A DNA stretch of 64,000 nt, from NCBI GenBank assembly GCA_030323885.1, contig CM059190.1, forward strand, positions 89,317,865-89,381,864, given 5' to 3'. Numbering within the stretch: the first letter of the stretch is position 1; each line of letters begins with the position of its first letter. Below the pieces are notes generated by a model. The model was given only the letters and a program-made list of their open reading frames with translations. It was not told the DNA's origin and did no database searches. Position numbers and translations under genes: made by a program. Of the stretch, positions 10,945 through 21,339 are shown in pieces. The stretch comes from Branchipolynoe longqiensis (lineage: Eukaryota; Annelida; Polychaeta; Phyllodocida; Polynoidae).

Positions 10945-11147
10945 CAAAAGCTATGGACATATTAGGATGGTTGGCTCAGTGTGAGGATAATGTGACTGAG
11001 TGGGATATCAGGTCATGGTGCTGGTGGCCTGGTCTCCCAATCGAGCAGCACTATAAATTTGCCAAAAGTGTGCATTGTGACAAGTCGGTACTCCTCCCGA
11101 TATGACCTTAGATGTTGCCAGGACGTAAAACTCCAACAACCAACCAA
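10945..11147 (+). mobile_element. SINE A, 3' half
   Basis: GATGGTTGGCTCAGTGTGAGG, GACTGAGTGGGATATCAGG, GACAAGTCGGTACT and GATGTTGCCAGGACGTAAAAC lead into the AACAACCAACC tail. Confidence 0.85.
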
Positions 11148-11149
11148 CT

Positions 11150-11970
11150 GATTCGGTCAGGCATCGCGTCCAGTTTGGAATGGTTTGATTGATTGATTGG
11201 TAATTTCTTTATGACATGTTGGCAGAATAGGCCATATTCACAGCTAGAATTGTTTGTTTTATATTCAACCATCGCTTTTACACAGAATGCTAAAGCTTAC
11301 GATCAAATATGTGTCAAAAGACGCTTATGAATTTTAAAATGATGGTGGTCAGTAGCCACGGGAAACAACATTCTAGATAGAAGTTATGGTTTTGATATTA
11401 CTTGATAGAATGGATTTTAATAGACTATATGAGGTGGTACAGGCCAGCTGTCTTCAAAAAGGCTCAAATGTCTTGTTTTACTTCAGTAAAAAGGTCATGC
11501 ATGCTGTTTTCAGTGTAAAATTGTCAGTGCAGGTCTATACAATCCACGCCATTTAATACATATTTGTTTGAGTGTCAGTAGCGACTGAAATCCAAGGCAT
11601 GAAAGGGGAGGATCTCCCTTGAACAGGAAAGCATGTGTGAGCCACGAGTGGACAATACTGCAGCGGGTAAGGCCCACTTGGTCCTGCCGACCCCCAACAC
11701 GAGGATGTGGTGGTTTTCCCACAGACTGTTCAATTTCATGGTTTCCAAACTTTTAGTAAGAGGTGTCGCTTGTCGGCCTGAGGGTCCAACCCGATAAGCC
11801 ACGGCCTTGTTTTCCAGGAAGCTGACTGGATGCCAGCGGAACAATCCTGTGTGTGATATCAATCAGGCACCCAGAATGCACAGCGGTGATGACATGTGGA
11901 CAGGATCCTGAGTGATTCATCAACATTCTGGACTCCAGCAGGTAGGTGAGTGGAGGGATGGTGGTTTTGG
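11150..11970. other. Unassigned sequence with overlapping open frames
   Basis: Minus-strand frames of 70 and 95 codons overlap at 11510-11862, but no family, splice context or start context supports them. Nothing else is recognised. Confidence 0.4.
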
Positions 11971-11974
11971 TTTT

Positions 11975-12422
11975 GGTTTGTTGTTTTGCGTCCTAGCAAC
12001 ATCTAAGGTCATATCAGGACAGGGGTGGTTTTGGGTGGTTAGGAATGAGGTCAATCACTGTGTTGCAGAGTTAAATATGGGGATGTTGGTTGGTTGTTAG
12101 TTGTTGGGTTTACATCCTGGCAACATCTAAGGTCAAATCAGGAGGGGTACCAACTTGAAACAGTGCGCACTCATGACGACTTTATAGTGTTGCCCCACTG
12201 GGAAATCATGCTGCCAGGGCCATGACCCGATACCACACTCAGTCACATTATCCTGACACTGAGCTACCCAGTCCTTGCCCTATCCTATTAATGTTGAGCG
12301 CCAGGCTAGGTAGCGAGAAGTAGTAATTCTATGGGTCATTGTTTTGACTCAACCAGGAACCGAACCCCCGATCTCCCACGCGCGACGCCCGTGCTCTCCC
12401 GATTCGGCTACCACGCCCCGTC
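11975..12422 (-). mobile_element. SINE A tail fragment plus full copy
   Basis: A tail fragment (11975-12025) precedes a near-complete copy (12083-12422). The full copy includes the tail (CTGGCAACATCTAAGGTC), the body (TTTATAGTGTTGCCCCACTG, ACATTATCCTGACACTGAG) and the tRNA-like head (AACCGAACCCCCGATC, GATTCGGCTACC). Confidence 0.87.
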
Positions 12423-12539
12423 ATAATGGTGTAAACACATTAATTAGAGTTGTACACATGATGACAATGCAAGGTTCATCAAAGCAAAGTGGTGTATGGG
12501 CTGAAGAACAACAACAATTCAAGGGTTAAACGTACCTGG

Positions 12540-12957
12540 TCATCATCATCATCATCATGCTGTCGGTCACGATGTGACAAAGACTGCTTTCATTACCTGA
12601 CTGTCGTTCTCCATTTGACATTTCATGAAAGCTCCCTGCAAAAGTGTTGAAGTGCTGCTGGCTTTTGCAAGTTACCAGTGGCACTCTCTCGGGGAGCAAA
12701 TAAAGGTCTCACACTGGCAAGAACATGTCCAGACAGGCGCAAAACTGTTTGTCCCTGCAGTGGCTGGTCGGGCGATGTTGGGAATTCGATACATCAATCG
12801 CCCTTGATGCTGCTACTGTGACATGTTTTTCTGTTCAGGGTTTGCTCCCTTAGCCTTCAGTTCTGTCAAGAACCTGTACCACAAGGCAGTGGTTTACAAC
12901 TCTGCAGGGCAGGGGCGTCAAAGTCCCTGAGGTATTGCAATACCTGCATACTCTACT
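12540..12957 (-). mobile_element. Short LINE-tailed element S, copy 2
   Basis: It starts with a CAT run and ~75 bases of LINE 1 3' end, then has the same body as the copies at 3.6, 17.8 and 35.4 kb. Near-identical flanks CGTACCTGG (12531-12539) and CGTATCTGG (12958-12966) look like a target duplication with one substitution. Confidence 0.82.
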
Positions 12958-13017
12958 CGTATCTGGCAACCAATGAAAATAAGGCACAATTCAGGGTAAG
13001 TGGAATACCTGGAGTAA

Positions 13018-13242
13018 CTTCATAGTGCTGCCCCTTGGGAGACCAGGCCCTGGCACCAGGACCTTATTTCGGACTCAGCCACATTATCCTGATACTGTGC
13101 TAACCAATCCCTTGGTCTATCCTAGTAATGACAAGCGCATTGCTAGGTAGCAACAAGTATCAATTTTATAAGTCACTGGCTTGACCCCCATGACCTTCTA
13201 CATGGGAAGCCGGTCAGAGCTGTTACTGATTCAACCAGTGGT
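13018..13242 (-). mobile_element. SINE A, head half
   Basis: CTTCATAGTGCTGCCCCTTGG, ACATTATCCTGATACTG, AGCAACAAGTATCAATTTT and a degenerate head follow element S copy 2 and abut SINE D at 13242. Confidence 0.75.
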
Positions 13243-13852
13243 CCACAACTGGTTCATCAAAAGGCTGTGGTATGTGGTGCCCTGTCTGTGGGAAAGTGCA
13301 TATAAAAGACCCCTTGCTGCTTATCGGAATGAGTAGCCTAATTGGCGGAAGCAGGTTTCCTAAAGAAAAAAATATGTCATAATGACCATGTTTGATGTCC
13401 AATAGTCATCATCATCATCATCATCATGCTGTCAGTCATGATGTGACAAAGACTGCTTTCATTACTTGACTGCCGCTCTCCATATGAGAGTTGCATCCAT
13501 GAATCGGTCTTAATGTCTCTCAGCTTCAGGTTTCTCTTGATGGTATGCTTGAACCGGAGATGAGGGCACCCTCTCTTCCTGTAACCAGAAGACAGTTGAG
13601 AATAGAGTATCTGCTTTGGTAGCCTGTCTGATGACATCCTCATGAGGTGTCCAGTCCACCGTAGATTCTTTTTGATCAGAAGATCTTCCCTAGAGGGCAG
13701 CCCCATCCGTTCGAGTATTTCCTTATGTGTCACTTTGTCCTTCCAGGTTAGCCTCATGATTGAATGCAGATGTCGCATCATGAAGGCATGCAGTCCAATA
13801 GCCAATGATATGAAAATCAATGTGCTCTAGAGGCTTCGTTAAATACAACAAG
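13242..13852 (+). mobile_element. SINE D, split by LINE 1 fragment
   Basis: The left part (13242-13405) has AGTGGTCCACAACTGG, AAGGCTGTGGTATGTGGTG, GTGCATATAAAAGACCCCTTGC and GCAGGTTTCCT. The right part (13793-13852) has CCAATAGCCAATGAT, AATCAATGTGCTCTAGAGG and CGTTAAATACAACAAGCTTTA. Together they match the body of the copy at 54.82 kb. The split is the LINE 1 insertion at 13406-13792. I recognise this as a widespread molluscan SINE type. Confidence 0.85.
13406..13792 (-). mobile_element. LINE 1 3' fragment inserted in SINE D
   Basis: This is the last ~390 bases of LINE 1 (matching 23043-23438) on the minus strand, starting with a CAT run that is the complement of the ATG tail. The 9-base sequence GTCCAATAG flanks it at 13397-13405 and 13793-13801, a perfect target-site duplication. 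The host is a SINE D copy that resumes immediately after. The encoded C-terminal peptide has RT-tail motifs (ERMGLPSREDLL, NLRWTGHLMRM). A deletion after TDSW breaks the end of the frame. Confidence 0.92.
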
Positions 13853-13859
13853 CTTTAAT

Positions 13860-14680
13860 TTTTTTTTTCTTACCGATTCGGCCATCTCGTCTGAGGGGAG
13901 GGGGCTGTTCATTGTGAAGAGGAAGCATATTGTATATTCAACGGGAGGGTTCTGGAATTTGGATAAATGAATCCCTCTCTGAAACTGGGCACCAAAAGTG
14001 TGACATGGAGGCTGAAAGAAAAAACCTAAAAAAATAATAGCAGAAAATGTTCCAAATTATAGAAGATTCCATGTTCATATGGGGGTTTACATGTTGTGTA
14101 TATATATATATATATCTGAGTTGAATAAAACAACCTATTTTGCTTTTTTATTTTGATCTTATACAAATTGTGCTATACGTTAAGATCACTAGTTTAACAT
14201 GAAACTGAAACCCACACTCAGAACATCAATTTAGCATTCACAACAAATTCAAATGAGATTACATTGATTACAGTTACGCAAAATACATGATCTCTTACAA
14301 GAAAGAAGTTGAAAATAAAGATTGGCTAGATGCATAGTGTCAATATGTAAATTTTCAAATTTTCACTTCAGTGCAAAATCTTTTAAGCATACTTTGGATA
14401 CACTTTTGGGATAGATTAAATGTAGTATTGTAGTATACATGTAGTATTGCGAACATACTTAGCACAGAGAGGAAACAATAATAATTTGACTTGCTTAAAA
14501 AAAAGAAAAAGAAAATTAAAAAAAGAAAAAGAAAAGAATTACCACCATCGTAACACGGAAACAAAATATGTGGTGCCCAGTTCAAGAGAATGACCCAAAT
14601 GCGAAATCAAAGGGCATTCACACTCGACCGCAACACCCATCTAGAGGGAAATGTCCTAGAGGTAGGATACTTAATATGTG
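13860..14680. other. Unassigned AT-rich sequence
   Basis: It contains a short TA repeat at 14098-14115 and an A/G-rich patch at 14500-14535. No gene recognised. Confidence 0.4.
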
Positions 14681-14682
14681 TT

Positions 14683-15006
14683 GGTTTGTTGTTGGAGCTT
14701 TAGTCCAGGCAACGTCTAAGGTCATATCAGGACCGACACTTGTGACAGTGTGCACTCATGATGACTTTATAGTACTGCCCTGCCGGGAGATTAAGCCGCC
14801 AGCATCATGATCTGATATTTCACTCAGACATTATCCTGTCACTGAGCCAACCAGTGCCTTGCCCCATCCTAATAATGCTGAGCGCCTGGCTAGGAAGCGA
14901 TGAGTATCAATTTTTAAGTCATTGGTTTGACTCGACCATGGTTCGAACCCCATTATCTACCAACACGGGAGATGGACGCTCAACTCATTCGGCGATCCCA
15001 TCTGGT
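14683..15006 (-). mobile_element. SINE A, near-complete copy
   Basis: It runs from GTTGGAGCTTTAGTCCAGG through CATTATCCTGTCACTGAGCC and CTGGCTAGGAAGCGATG to the head (GGTTCGAACCCC, ATTCGGCGATCCC). Confidence 0.87.
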
Positions 15007-15009
15007 AGG

Positions 15010-15715
15010 ATAAATAATGTATGTTGGGGAGAAATTCTGTATAAAAGAGAAGAGCGTTAAATTCAATTAACTAAGACAGTCTTTGGAGACGAGGCTTAAG
15101 TTGGAACTTGTTCTATTCAATGTGTCTAGGTCTCACGGCAACAATTCCAAGCAGAAGTTGAGGGGGGAAAAGTGGTAGCATCAATCACAGAGAGCAGAGA
15201 GCAGAGTGGAAATCTTAATTGAATAGTGCACTGTTGGCGAGTGATGAGGGTGGCTTGTCTGGGTTGAACAGAATCCAATTAAAACCCCATCCCAAGGAGC
15301 TACATTTATCCATTCGCTGGTTGTTTGGAACATTTTAATTATACTTGTTTTCGGCGATACAGTGAGTGTACATGGGGGGTGGGGGGCGGGAGGGGAGGGC
15401 GAGTGGCGCGCGCACAGACAGGTGGCGCCCCCCAACCGATGTGTAGGATGGAAGTATAGCTGAATAGATAGGCTCCTCCCGTAGATGACTGAGGGAGGAG
15501 TTATGGCTGAGGAGCAGATGGAAGCTTCCGGCCTTATTGTACTCGTATAATGAATTATACAGCGTATACGTGTTCATTCCAGTTGAATATTAGACTATGT
15601 TGTTATATTTATATAACTCTTTATTCCAGTTGAATATTAGCTGATATTTCAGCACCGTGGCACTGGTTTCCGACTTTTACAAAAATGGTGCTTATAATAA
15701 GTATACTCAAGCCAT
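15010..15715. other. Unassigned sequence
   Basis: It contains G-rich patches near 15372-15400, TACTCGTATAAT at 15540, and one copy of a ~30-base motif (TTTCAGCACCGTGGCACTGG) near 15645. Confidence 0.4.
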
Positions 15716-15718
15716 ATA

Positions 15719-16281
15719 CAGTATAACCCTGTTAAGCCAAGCTCGGTTAAACCAAACAATTGGTGAATCCAAACCTTTTTCCACTGCCCGGCAAAATACT
15801 ACCATTTATCATATAAAAAAGCTGGTTAAATCAAAGTTGTTTAATCCAAATTATTGGTTAATCCAAACAAGATCGTCGGTCCCAGGCCACTTCTGGTATG
15901 GTCAAACCAAACTTTCATGTGGTTATAAGGTCATCTGAGACCCCACCCATATTACACCACGCTTGTTTGGATAAGTGTTAGCAATCGTGTGTGTGGGGGC
16001 GGGGGTGAGGGTGAGGGTGGGGAGTAGGGTGGCTAGCCGGAGAAGGGAAGTGAGTGTGTGGGGGAAGTAGTGTGTGTGTGAGGGGGGGGGGGGGAGTGGG
16101 CAATAGGTGGCGAGCCGGAAGGGTAAAGTGAGTGTGAGTGTGGGCAGTAGTGTGTGTGGGGGGGAAGGTGGGGGGGTGAGTCAAAGTCAAGCTCGAAGGC
16201 AAAGCTCGGTTAAACCAATGATCGGTTAATCCAAACAAATGTCTAGGGTCCCTTCAAGTTTGGTTTAACAGGGTTATACTG
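15719..16281. mobile_element. Pogo/mariner-like MITE with G-rich insert
   Basis: The left end CAGTATAACCCTGTTAAGCC and the complement of the right end GGTTTAACAGGGTTATACTG are inverted repeats, and GGTTAAxCCAA words continue inward on both sides. TA precedes the left end, but the right flank has lost it. A GT/G-rich array (15975-16195) sits inside. There is no transposase frame. Confidence 0.75.
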
Positions 16282-16584
16282 GACCACCATGCTATTCTTA
16301 GCGCAATATCTGGATTAGCGTAATATCTTGGTTTGTCATTCTAGTTTCTGCTTACGACTGATGCAACAACTTGTAATATGTCAGGACTCGGCCATCTGAA
16401 CCCCAGTATAAGCTGCTCTCCCACTTTCTTTTGATGTTCAGAATGGGTTGCGCTGCACGCAATGCAACGGATTCCACTTCCACTATGTACAGACCAAATG
16501 TGATCACTCCAATGGCTGGAAGACCAGTGCCCCGGTGCTGACAAAATAATTACCAAAAAAACACCCCCAAAAACAACATTACTA

Positions 16585-17406
16585 GTCTCCTCAGGTGTGT
16601 TCTGAGAACTCTCTGTCAGTTCCCACCCATCGTTACTCTCAACAACTCATATGAAATAAAGGAAGACAAGTCATGCAAGATTGACAGGGAAGAGGTTGTG
16701 CTTTATTGGTATCAACCTCTGTTCACCTACTGACGACCTATCACCCTCACTCCTTACCAACTGCCCACACAGATCCGCATGCCTATTGCTGGTGTATATT
16801 AGAATCAGTGCCTACAGTCCATTGAACCTGAATCCAATTGTTGTTGCACACAGCTGTGTCTTCGGAATAGCTGTTGCTCGTTTGAGTGTAGAAAGTGCAG
16901 TGTTTCTTGCTAGAGAGTCTAGCCAAGAGTGACTCATGTGGGGTCTGTGTGTCAGGTATAAGGAATGCAGGTGACTGGGCTTACACAGCCAGCCAATCAG
17001 ACACCCTCTACAGCCTGGGTGGGCGACGCCCTAATAAGGGGTAGCTGTCACTCAACCCCAGCTGCAGGTGGTGTCTATAATCTATGCAGGATGGCTGGGT
17101 GTGCTTGTCTATCGGTCCCGTGGTAACAGGTGGTTGCAACAAACATATATCAATGCTTCTCTCCCTTTATGCATTCTTTCTGGTGCAGGAAGGGAACATT
17201 ATCAACAGTCTCTTAAGTATGAACATCACATCACAATCGTGGTCACTATGTGTTATCACATTTCCACATATGCGCTTATCTCACAAAGCAAGTGGGGCAC
17301 CCATTGCTGCTCTGTTACATACTCCTGGTCCCCACTCCATCGCCCGAGAATAATAATGTTCTTTGCCAATATATAAATCCGAACCGAAAATCCGTATATT
17401 TTTACA
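16585..17406 (-). repeat. LTR-like repeat E, minus copy
   Basis: On the minus strand it starts TGTAAAAATATACGGATTTT and contains CGAGTGG-type words, AGCTGCAGGTGGTG-like sequence, and near its far end AATAAAGCACAAC, a poly(A)-signal-like site. The same order is seen at 51213-52145 and, more diverged, at 26021-26930. A solo LTR is possible: TG start, ~0.8-0.9 kb, AATAAA. No internal gag or pol frame is visible. Confidence 0.6.
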
Positions 17407-17459
17407 AACTGCCTGCAAATAAATAACATTGTTGAATCATTCACGATAAGAACGTCATG

Positions 17460-17790
17460 AAATGCAAGATCTTAAAGTTGCATAGTCCAATAGTTTTCAG
17501 TTTGTGTTATTTTCTGAGATAAGTATATTAGGTTGGTCGTTATAATCTATCTTACTTTAGTTTGCAGTAACTTTGTTTTAAAATGACTAAATTAGGAGAT
17601 ATTTGAAGTGTATACATAGACAATTAATTTTGGCAAGCTTGCCAAAACTCTGACCCCATGGGCTTCAGCAGTAACAGGTTCTGTTAAATTGCCTTAGTAT
17701 GCCGTCCATTGAACGGCATACTAAGGCAACAAACTTAATAACTCCACCAGTATCTACTTTAGATATGTACGTCCAAATCTAGATAAGTGT
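17460..17790 (-). repeat. Repeat D-old with hairpin insertion
   Basis: On the minus strand: TAGATACTGGTGGAGTTATTAA, AACAGAACCTGTTACTGCTG, GTCAGAGTTTTGGC, TACACTTCAAATATCT and GACCAACCTAATATA. A perfect 17-bp inverted repeat at 17689-17705 and 17713-17729 sits where other copies have a single arm. Element S copy 3 follows directly. Confidence 0.65.
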
Positions 17791-17814
17791 TTTTGGCTAG
17801 TTAAGTGTTTTTGG

Positions 17815-18239
17815 TATGTTAAGTGGTATGCAGGTATTGCAGGTATTGCAACACTTCAGGGAGTTTGACGCCCCTGCCCTGCAGAGTTGTAAACCATTGC
17901 CTTGTGGTACAGGTTCTTGACAGAACCAAAGGCTAAGGGAGCAGACCCTAAACAGAAAACCATGTCACTGTGGCAGCATTAAGGGAGGTTGATGTATGGA
18001 ACTCCCAACATCTCCCGACCAGCCACTGCAGGGACAAATAGTTTTGCACCTGTCTTGACATGTTCTTGCCGGTGTGAAACCTCTATTTGCTCCCCGAGAG
18101 AGTGCCGCTGGTAACTTTCAAAAGCCAGCAGCACTTCAACACTTTTGCAGGCAGCTTTCATGAAAGAAATTGAGAGCGGCAGTCAAGTAATGAAAGCAAT
18201 CTTTGTCACATTGCGACTGACAGCATGATGATGATGATG
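17815..18239 (+). mobile_element. Short LINE-tailed element S, copy 3
   Basis: The body starts near GTATGCAGGTATTGCAGG (17824) and ends with the LINE 1 3' end and an ATG run at 18226-18239. The 12-base sequence AAGTGTTTTTGG directly precedes (17803-17814) and follows (18240-18251) the element, a clear target duplication. A further AAGTGTTTTTGG lies at 17785. The GAT-rich array at 18.3-18.75 kb begins shortly downstream. Confidence 0.88.
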
Positions 18240-18289
18240 AAGTGTTTTTGGATATATGTAAGGCTATAAAGGTGTCATCTAATTTTATA

Positions 18290-18755
18290 ATATTAATAAT
18301 GATGGTAACAGTGATGGTAATAATGATGGTAATACTTATGGTAATACTTATGGTAATACAAGTGGTTATAATGAATGGTAATAATGGTAGTAATAATGAT
18401 GGTATTAATGACGGAAAGAATGATGGTAAGAATGATGGTGATAATGATGGTGATAATGATGGCGATAATGATGTTGATAATGATGGTGATAATGGTAGTG
18501 ATAACTGTGGTGATAATGGTGGGGATAATGGTGGGGATAATGGTGGGGATAAGGGTGGGGATAAGTGTGGGTATAATGGCATTGATAGTGATTTTAATAA
18601 TGGGGGTGATAATGATTTTGATAATGATGGTGATAATGATGGTGATAATGGGGGTTACAATGATGGTGATAATGGTGGTGATAATTATGGTGATAATGAC
18701 GGGGATAATGATGGGGATAATGATGGGGGTAACAGCGATAATGAGATGACAATGA
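18290..18755 (+). repeat. GATGGT/AATGATGGT microsatellite-like array
   Basis: More than 450 bases of AATGATGGTGAT-type units with variants (GGTAATACTTAT, GGTGGGGATAAT) lie ~50 bases after the ATG tail of element S copy 3. Asp/Gly/Asn or Met/Ile/Val repeat frames on either strand are by-products. Confidence 0.9.
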
Positions 18756-19284
18756 TTTTACTAATTTAATTAATGATTATTAATTATATTAATAAGTTCA
18801 TTACACACATATAATTCTCCCTGAATAGAGTGTATACCACACATTTGAGGGGTACTGTACCAAGCTAATGGCACTGGCTCCATATGAAGTTCCAAGAATA
18901 TAATTAGCGCAATAGGTTACTTGGCTGGAAGATCATCCCTTGGGGCAGCCATACAGTGACCTTACCACATGTTTGAGGTTAAATAAAACTTAATTCAACT
19001 CAACCTACATACATATGCAATAAAATGGAAAAGCATGATTATTCAGGTCCTTCGGCACCACACCAATCTTTATTAGAGGGCGGGATATTTGAAATAAACC
19101 ACCACTCACCCAACTTATTACATATGCTTATACTAACATACAAATCCCGCCTCACAATTATATTGCATCGCATTGGCAGTGACAAAAAGCCAAGCTTGAT
19201 TTATTTAATGACTCCTCTAGAGCACATTGATTTTTATCATCGGCTGTTAGACGTCAGACATATGGATAGGATGATTACAGCTAA

Positions 19285-19378
19285 TGTTTTGGTTAGGATG
19301 CTAGCCCCAGAATGACAAGATGTATGAGTTTAGTCTTGCTCTAGATGCAATATTTCCTGTTGTCATCATCCCCACAAC
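19285..19378 (+). mobile_element. SINE C fragment
   Basis: A diverged head (GGTTAGGATGCTAGCCC, GTCTTGCTC) is followed by TAGATGCAATATTTCC and TCATCATCCCCAC, matching SINE C units at 2.8 and 32.05 kb. Confidence 0.55.
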
Positions 19379-19509
19379 AACAGATTTGAAACAAAAGCAG
19401 TTGCTGAGATTTTATCATAATCATCCAAGATAGGCATTGGTGCACTTATCAACGAGTGATTGTTTCCTAGAAGGAATATTGAGTCAATGTATTAGAACCT
19501 CGCACTATT

Positions 19510-19915
19510 GCAAGTTAAAGAAGCCTATGGTGTCCAGGGGAGGGGTGGGAGGGGATGAGGTGGGAGGGATGGGAGGAGAGGGGTGGGGGCAGGTGGGGAG
19601 GGAATAGGTTGGGAGGGGAGGGGTAGGTTGGAAGGGGAAGAGATTTGTGGGGAGGGAGTGGGTAGGTGAGGATGGGAGGGGCATTGGAGAGGGGAGGGGG
19701 TAGGTGGCGAGGGCAGAGGGTAGGTGGGAGGGGCAGGGGGAGTGGTGCTCAAAATGCCAGCTCGCTGACTGCTGGCGCATGTGTGACAGGTGGCTCTAAT
19801 TGCTCACATTCTAATGGCTACACATGGAACCAAGAAATGGTGAGTACTAATGAGGTCTGCAGAAGTGCGCATTATCAACTTGGTCAGCACTTCCGGTAAT
19901 TCACCTGCACGAGCT
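19510..19915 (+). repeat. G-rich array plus flank, inverted partner of 25.03-25.36 kb
   Basis: A GGGAGGGG-type array (19520-19745) is followed by ~165 bases (CCAGCTCGCTGACTGCTGGCG, CACATTCTAATGGCTACACATG, GCGCATTATCAACTTGGTC). The reverse complement of the whole unit occurs at 25030-25360, 5.1 kb away. Confidence 0.8.
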
Positions 19916-19954
19916 GGTACCTGCGCCCGGTACTGGGCCGTTCATTAAACTGGA

Positions 19955-20645
19955 CCATGTCACTCACAGAGCAGTGTTTCATCACTCACATATCAGTACT
20001 GAGTCACTCATATAACAGCATGGAGTAGCTCATAGAGCAGCGGTTGGACGCTCACATATCAGGACCGAGTAGCTCATAGGGCAGTATTTGGTGCCTCATA
20101 TAACATCACCCAGTCACTGATAGTTTTTGTCACTCATATAACAGCACCGAATCACTCATAGTGTTTGGTCACCCATATAACAGCACCGAGTAGTTCATAA
20201 GGCAGTATTTGGCGCCTCATATAACATCACCTAGTCACTCATAGTGTTTAGTCACTCATATAACAGCACCAAATCACTCATAGTGTTTGGTCACTCATAT
20301 AACAGCACCGAGTAGTTCATAGGGCAGTACTTGGTGCCTCATATAACATCACTGAATCACTCATAGTGTTTGGTCACTCATATAACATCACCGAATAACT
20401 CATAGTGTTTATTCACTCATATAACAGCACCGAGTAGCTCATATGACAGTGTTTGGTCACTCATATAACAGCACCGAGTAGCTCATAGGGCCGTATTTGG
20501 TCACTCACATAATAGGACTGAGTACCTCATAGGGCAGTGTTTGCTCACTCACATAATAGGACTGAGTAGCTCATAGAGTAGCATTTGGGCACTAATATAA
20601 CAGCATCGAGTTGCTCATGTAGCATAGCTGAGTCATTCATATAGC
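19955..20645 (+). repeat. Minisatellite, ~40-44 bp units
   Basis: About 16 units of GTCACTCATATAACAGCACCGAGTAGCTCATAGGGCAGTxTTTG and a shorter variant with ATCACTCATAGTGTTT alternate irregularly. The array begins near ACTGGACCATGTCACTCA and ends at a SINE A fragment. Confidence 0.88.
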
Positions 20646-20647
20646 AA

Positions 20648-20856
20648 CACAGAATCCTATCCCATTAAAGTTGATTGCTGGCTAAGAAGCGGCAAGTATG
20701 CATTTTTTAGTCATTGGTTTGACTCGACAAGGGTTCGAACCAATGGGTTCGAATCCACTGAACTAGCATAACGGGAAACGCACACACAACACATTGGGCC
20801 AACCCGTCTGGTCGCCTTAACTGTTGCTAGGACATACAACTCCAACAAACAATCTA
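20648..20856 (-). mobile_element. SINE A head plus opposite-strand tail
   Basis: The head half is on the minus strand (GGCTAAGAAGCGGCAAGTAT, GGTTTGACTCGAC, CCAACCCGTCTGG). Joined to it at 20812 is a plus-strand tail (TTGCTAGGACATACAACTCC, AACAAACAATC), so two broken copies meet. The B-box region GGTTCGAACCAATG is partly duplicated. Confidence 0.72.
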
Positions 20857-21230
20857 GGAAAATCAATGGTCTTTCTCTACTTTAATGTAATTTCAATTGA
20901 ATATTATTTAGTTAAACTTCCTTTTGAAATCGTTCTTACAAGATGCATAATAACTGTTTTGGATTTCACTAGGTCCTCAAATCAATATTAACCATGTTCA
21001 CTTTTGAGTGCTGCCAGATATTGAAATTGGCTTCGATTTTCCAATAGCGCTTCAGAATTACGTCAACTTGGGAAGACTAATGTTTCCTACCTGCCAACTG
21101 TCGTACGCCGAGACTGAACATGTGAAGTCCAGTCCATGCTTGACGGTATCCTCGTGGGCTTTTGTGAATAAACTGATGGTTTCTGAATTTCTGCCATATT
21201 ACATTTTTTTAAAGTAGATTAATTGACTGG
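20857..21230. other. Unassigned sequence
   Basis: About 370 bases with no recognised gene or repeat, just left of the SINE A that hosts LINE 1. Confidence 0.4.
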
Positions 21231-21231
21231 G

Positions 21232-21339
21232 TCGGTTGATTGTTAGAGTTTTACATCCTACCAACATCTAAGGTCATATGAGGATGAGTACTGACATGTG
21301 ATAGTGTACACTCATGGTGGCTTTATAGTGCTGCCCTAC
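21232..21339 (-). mobile_element. SINE A, left part interrupted by LINE 1
   Basis: The tail (TACATCCTACCAACATCTAAG) and first body part (GTGCTGCCCTAC) are present. The matching remainder lies after the LINE, from 23442. Confidence 0.85.

Noticed and set aside
18242..18769. 175-codon Asp/Asn/Gly frame and overlapping Met/Val/Ile frame
   Set aside because: Both come from the AATGATGGT array; several phases are open at once, as expected for a period divisible by three.
21298..21339. N-terminal start of the LINE protein at 21298
   Set aside because: The codon is GTG and these bases belong to the SINE A host. The LINE sequence starts at about 21340.
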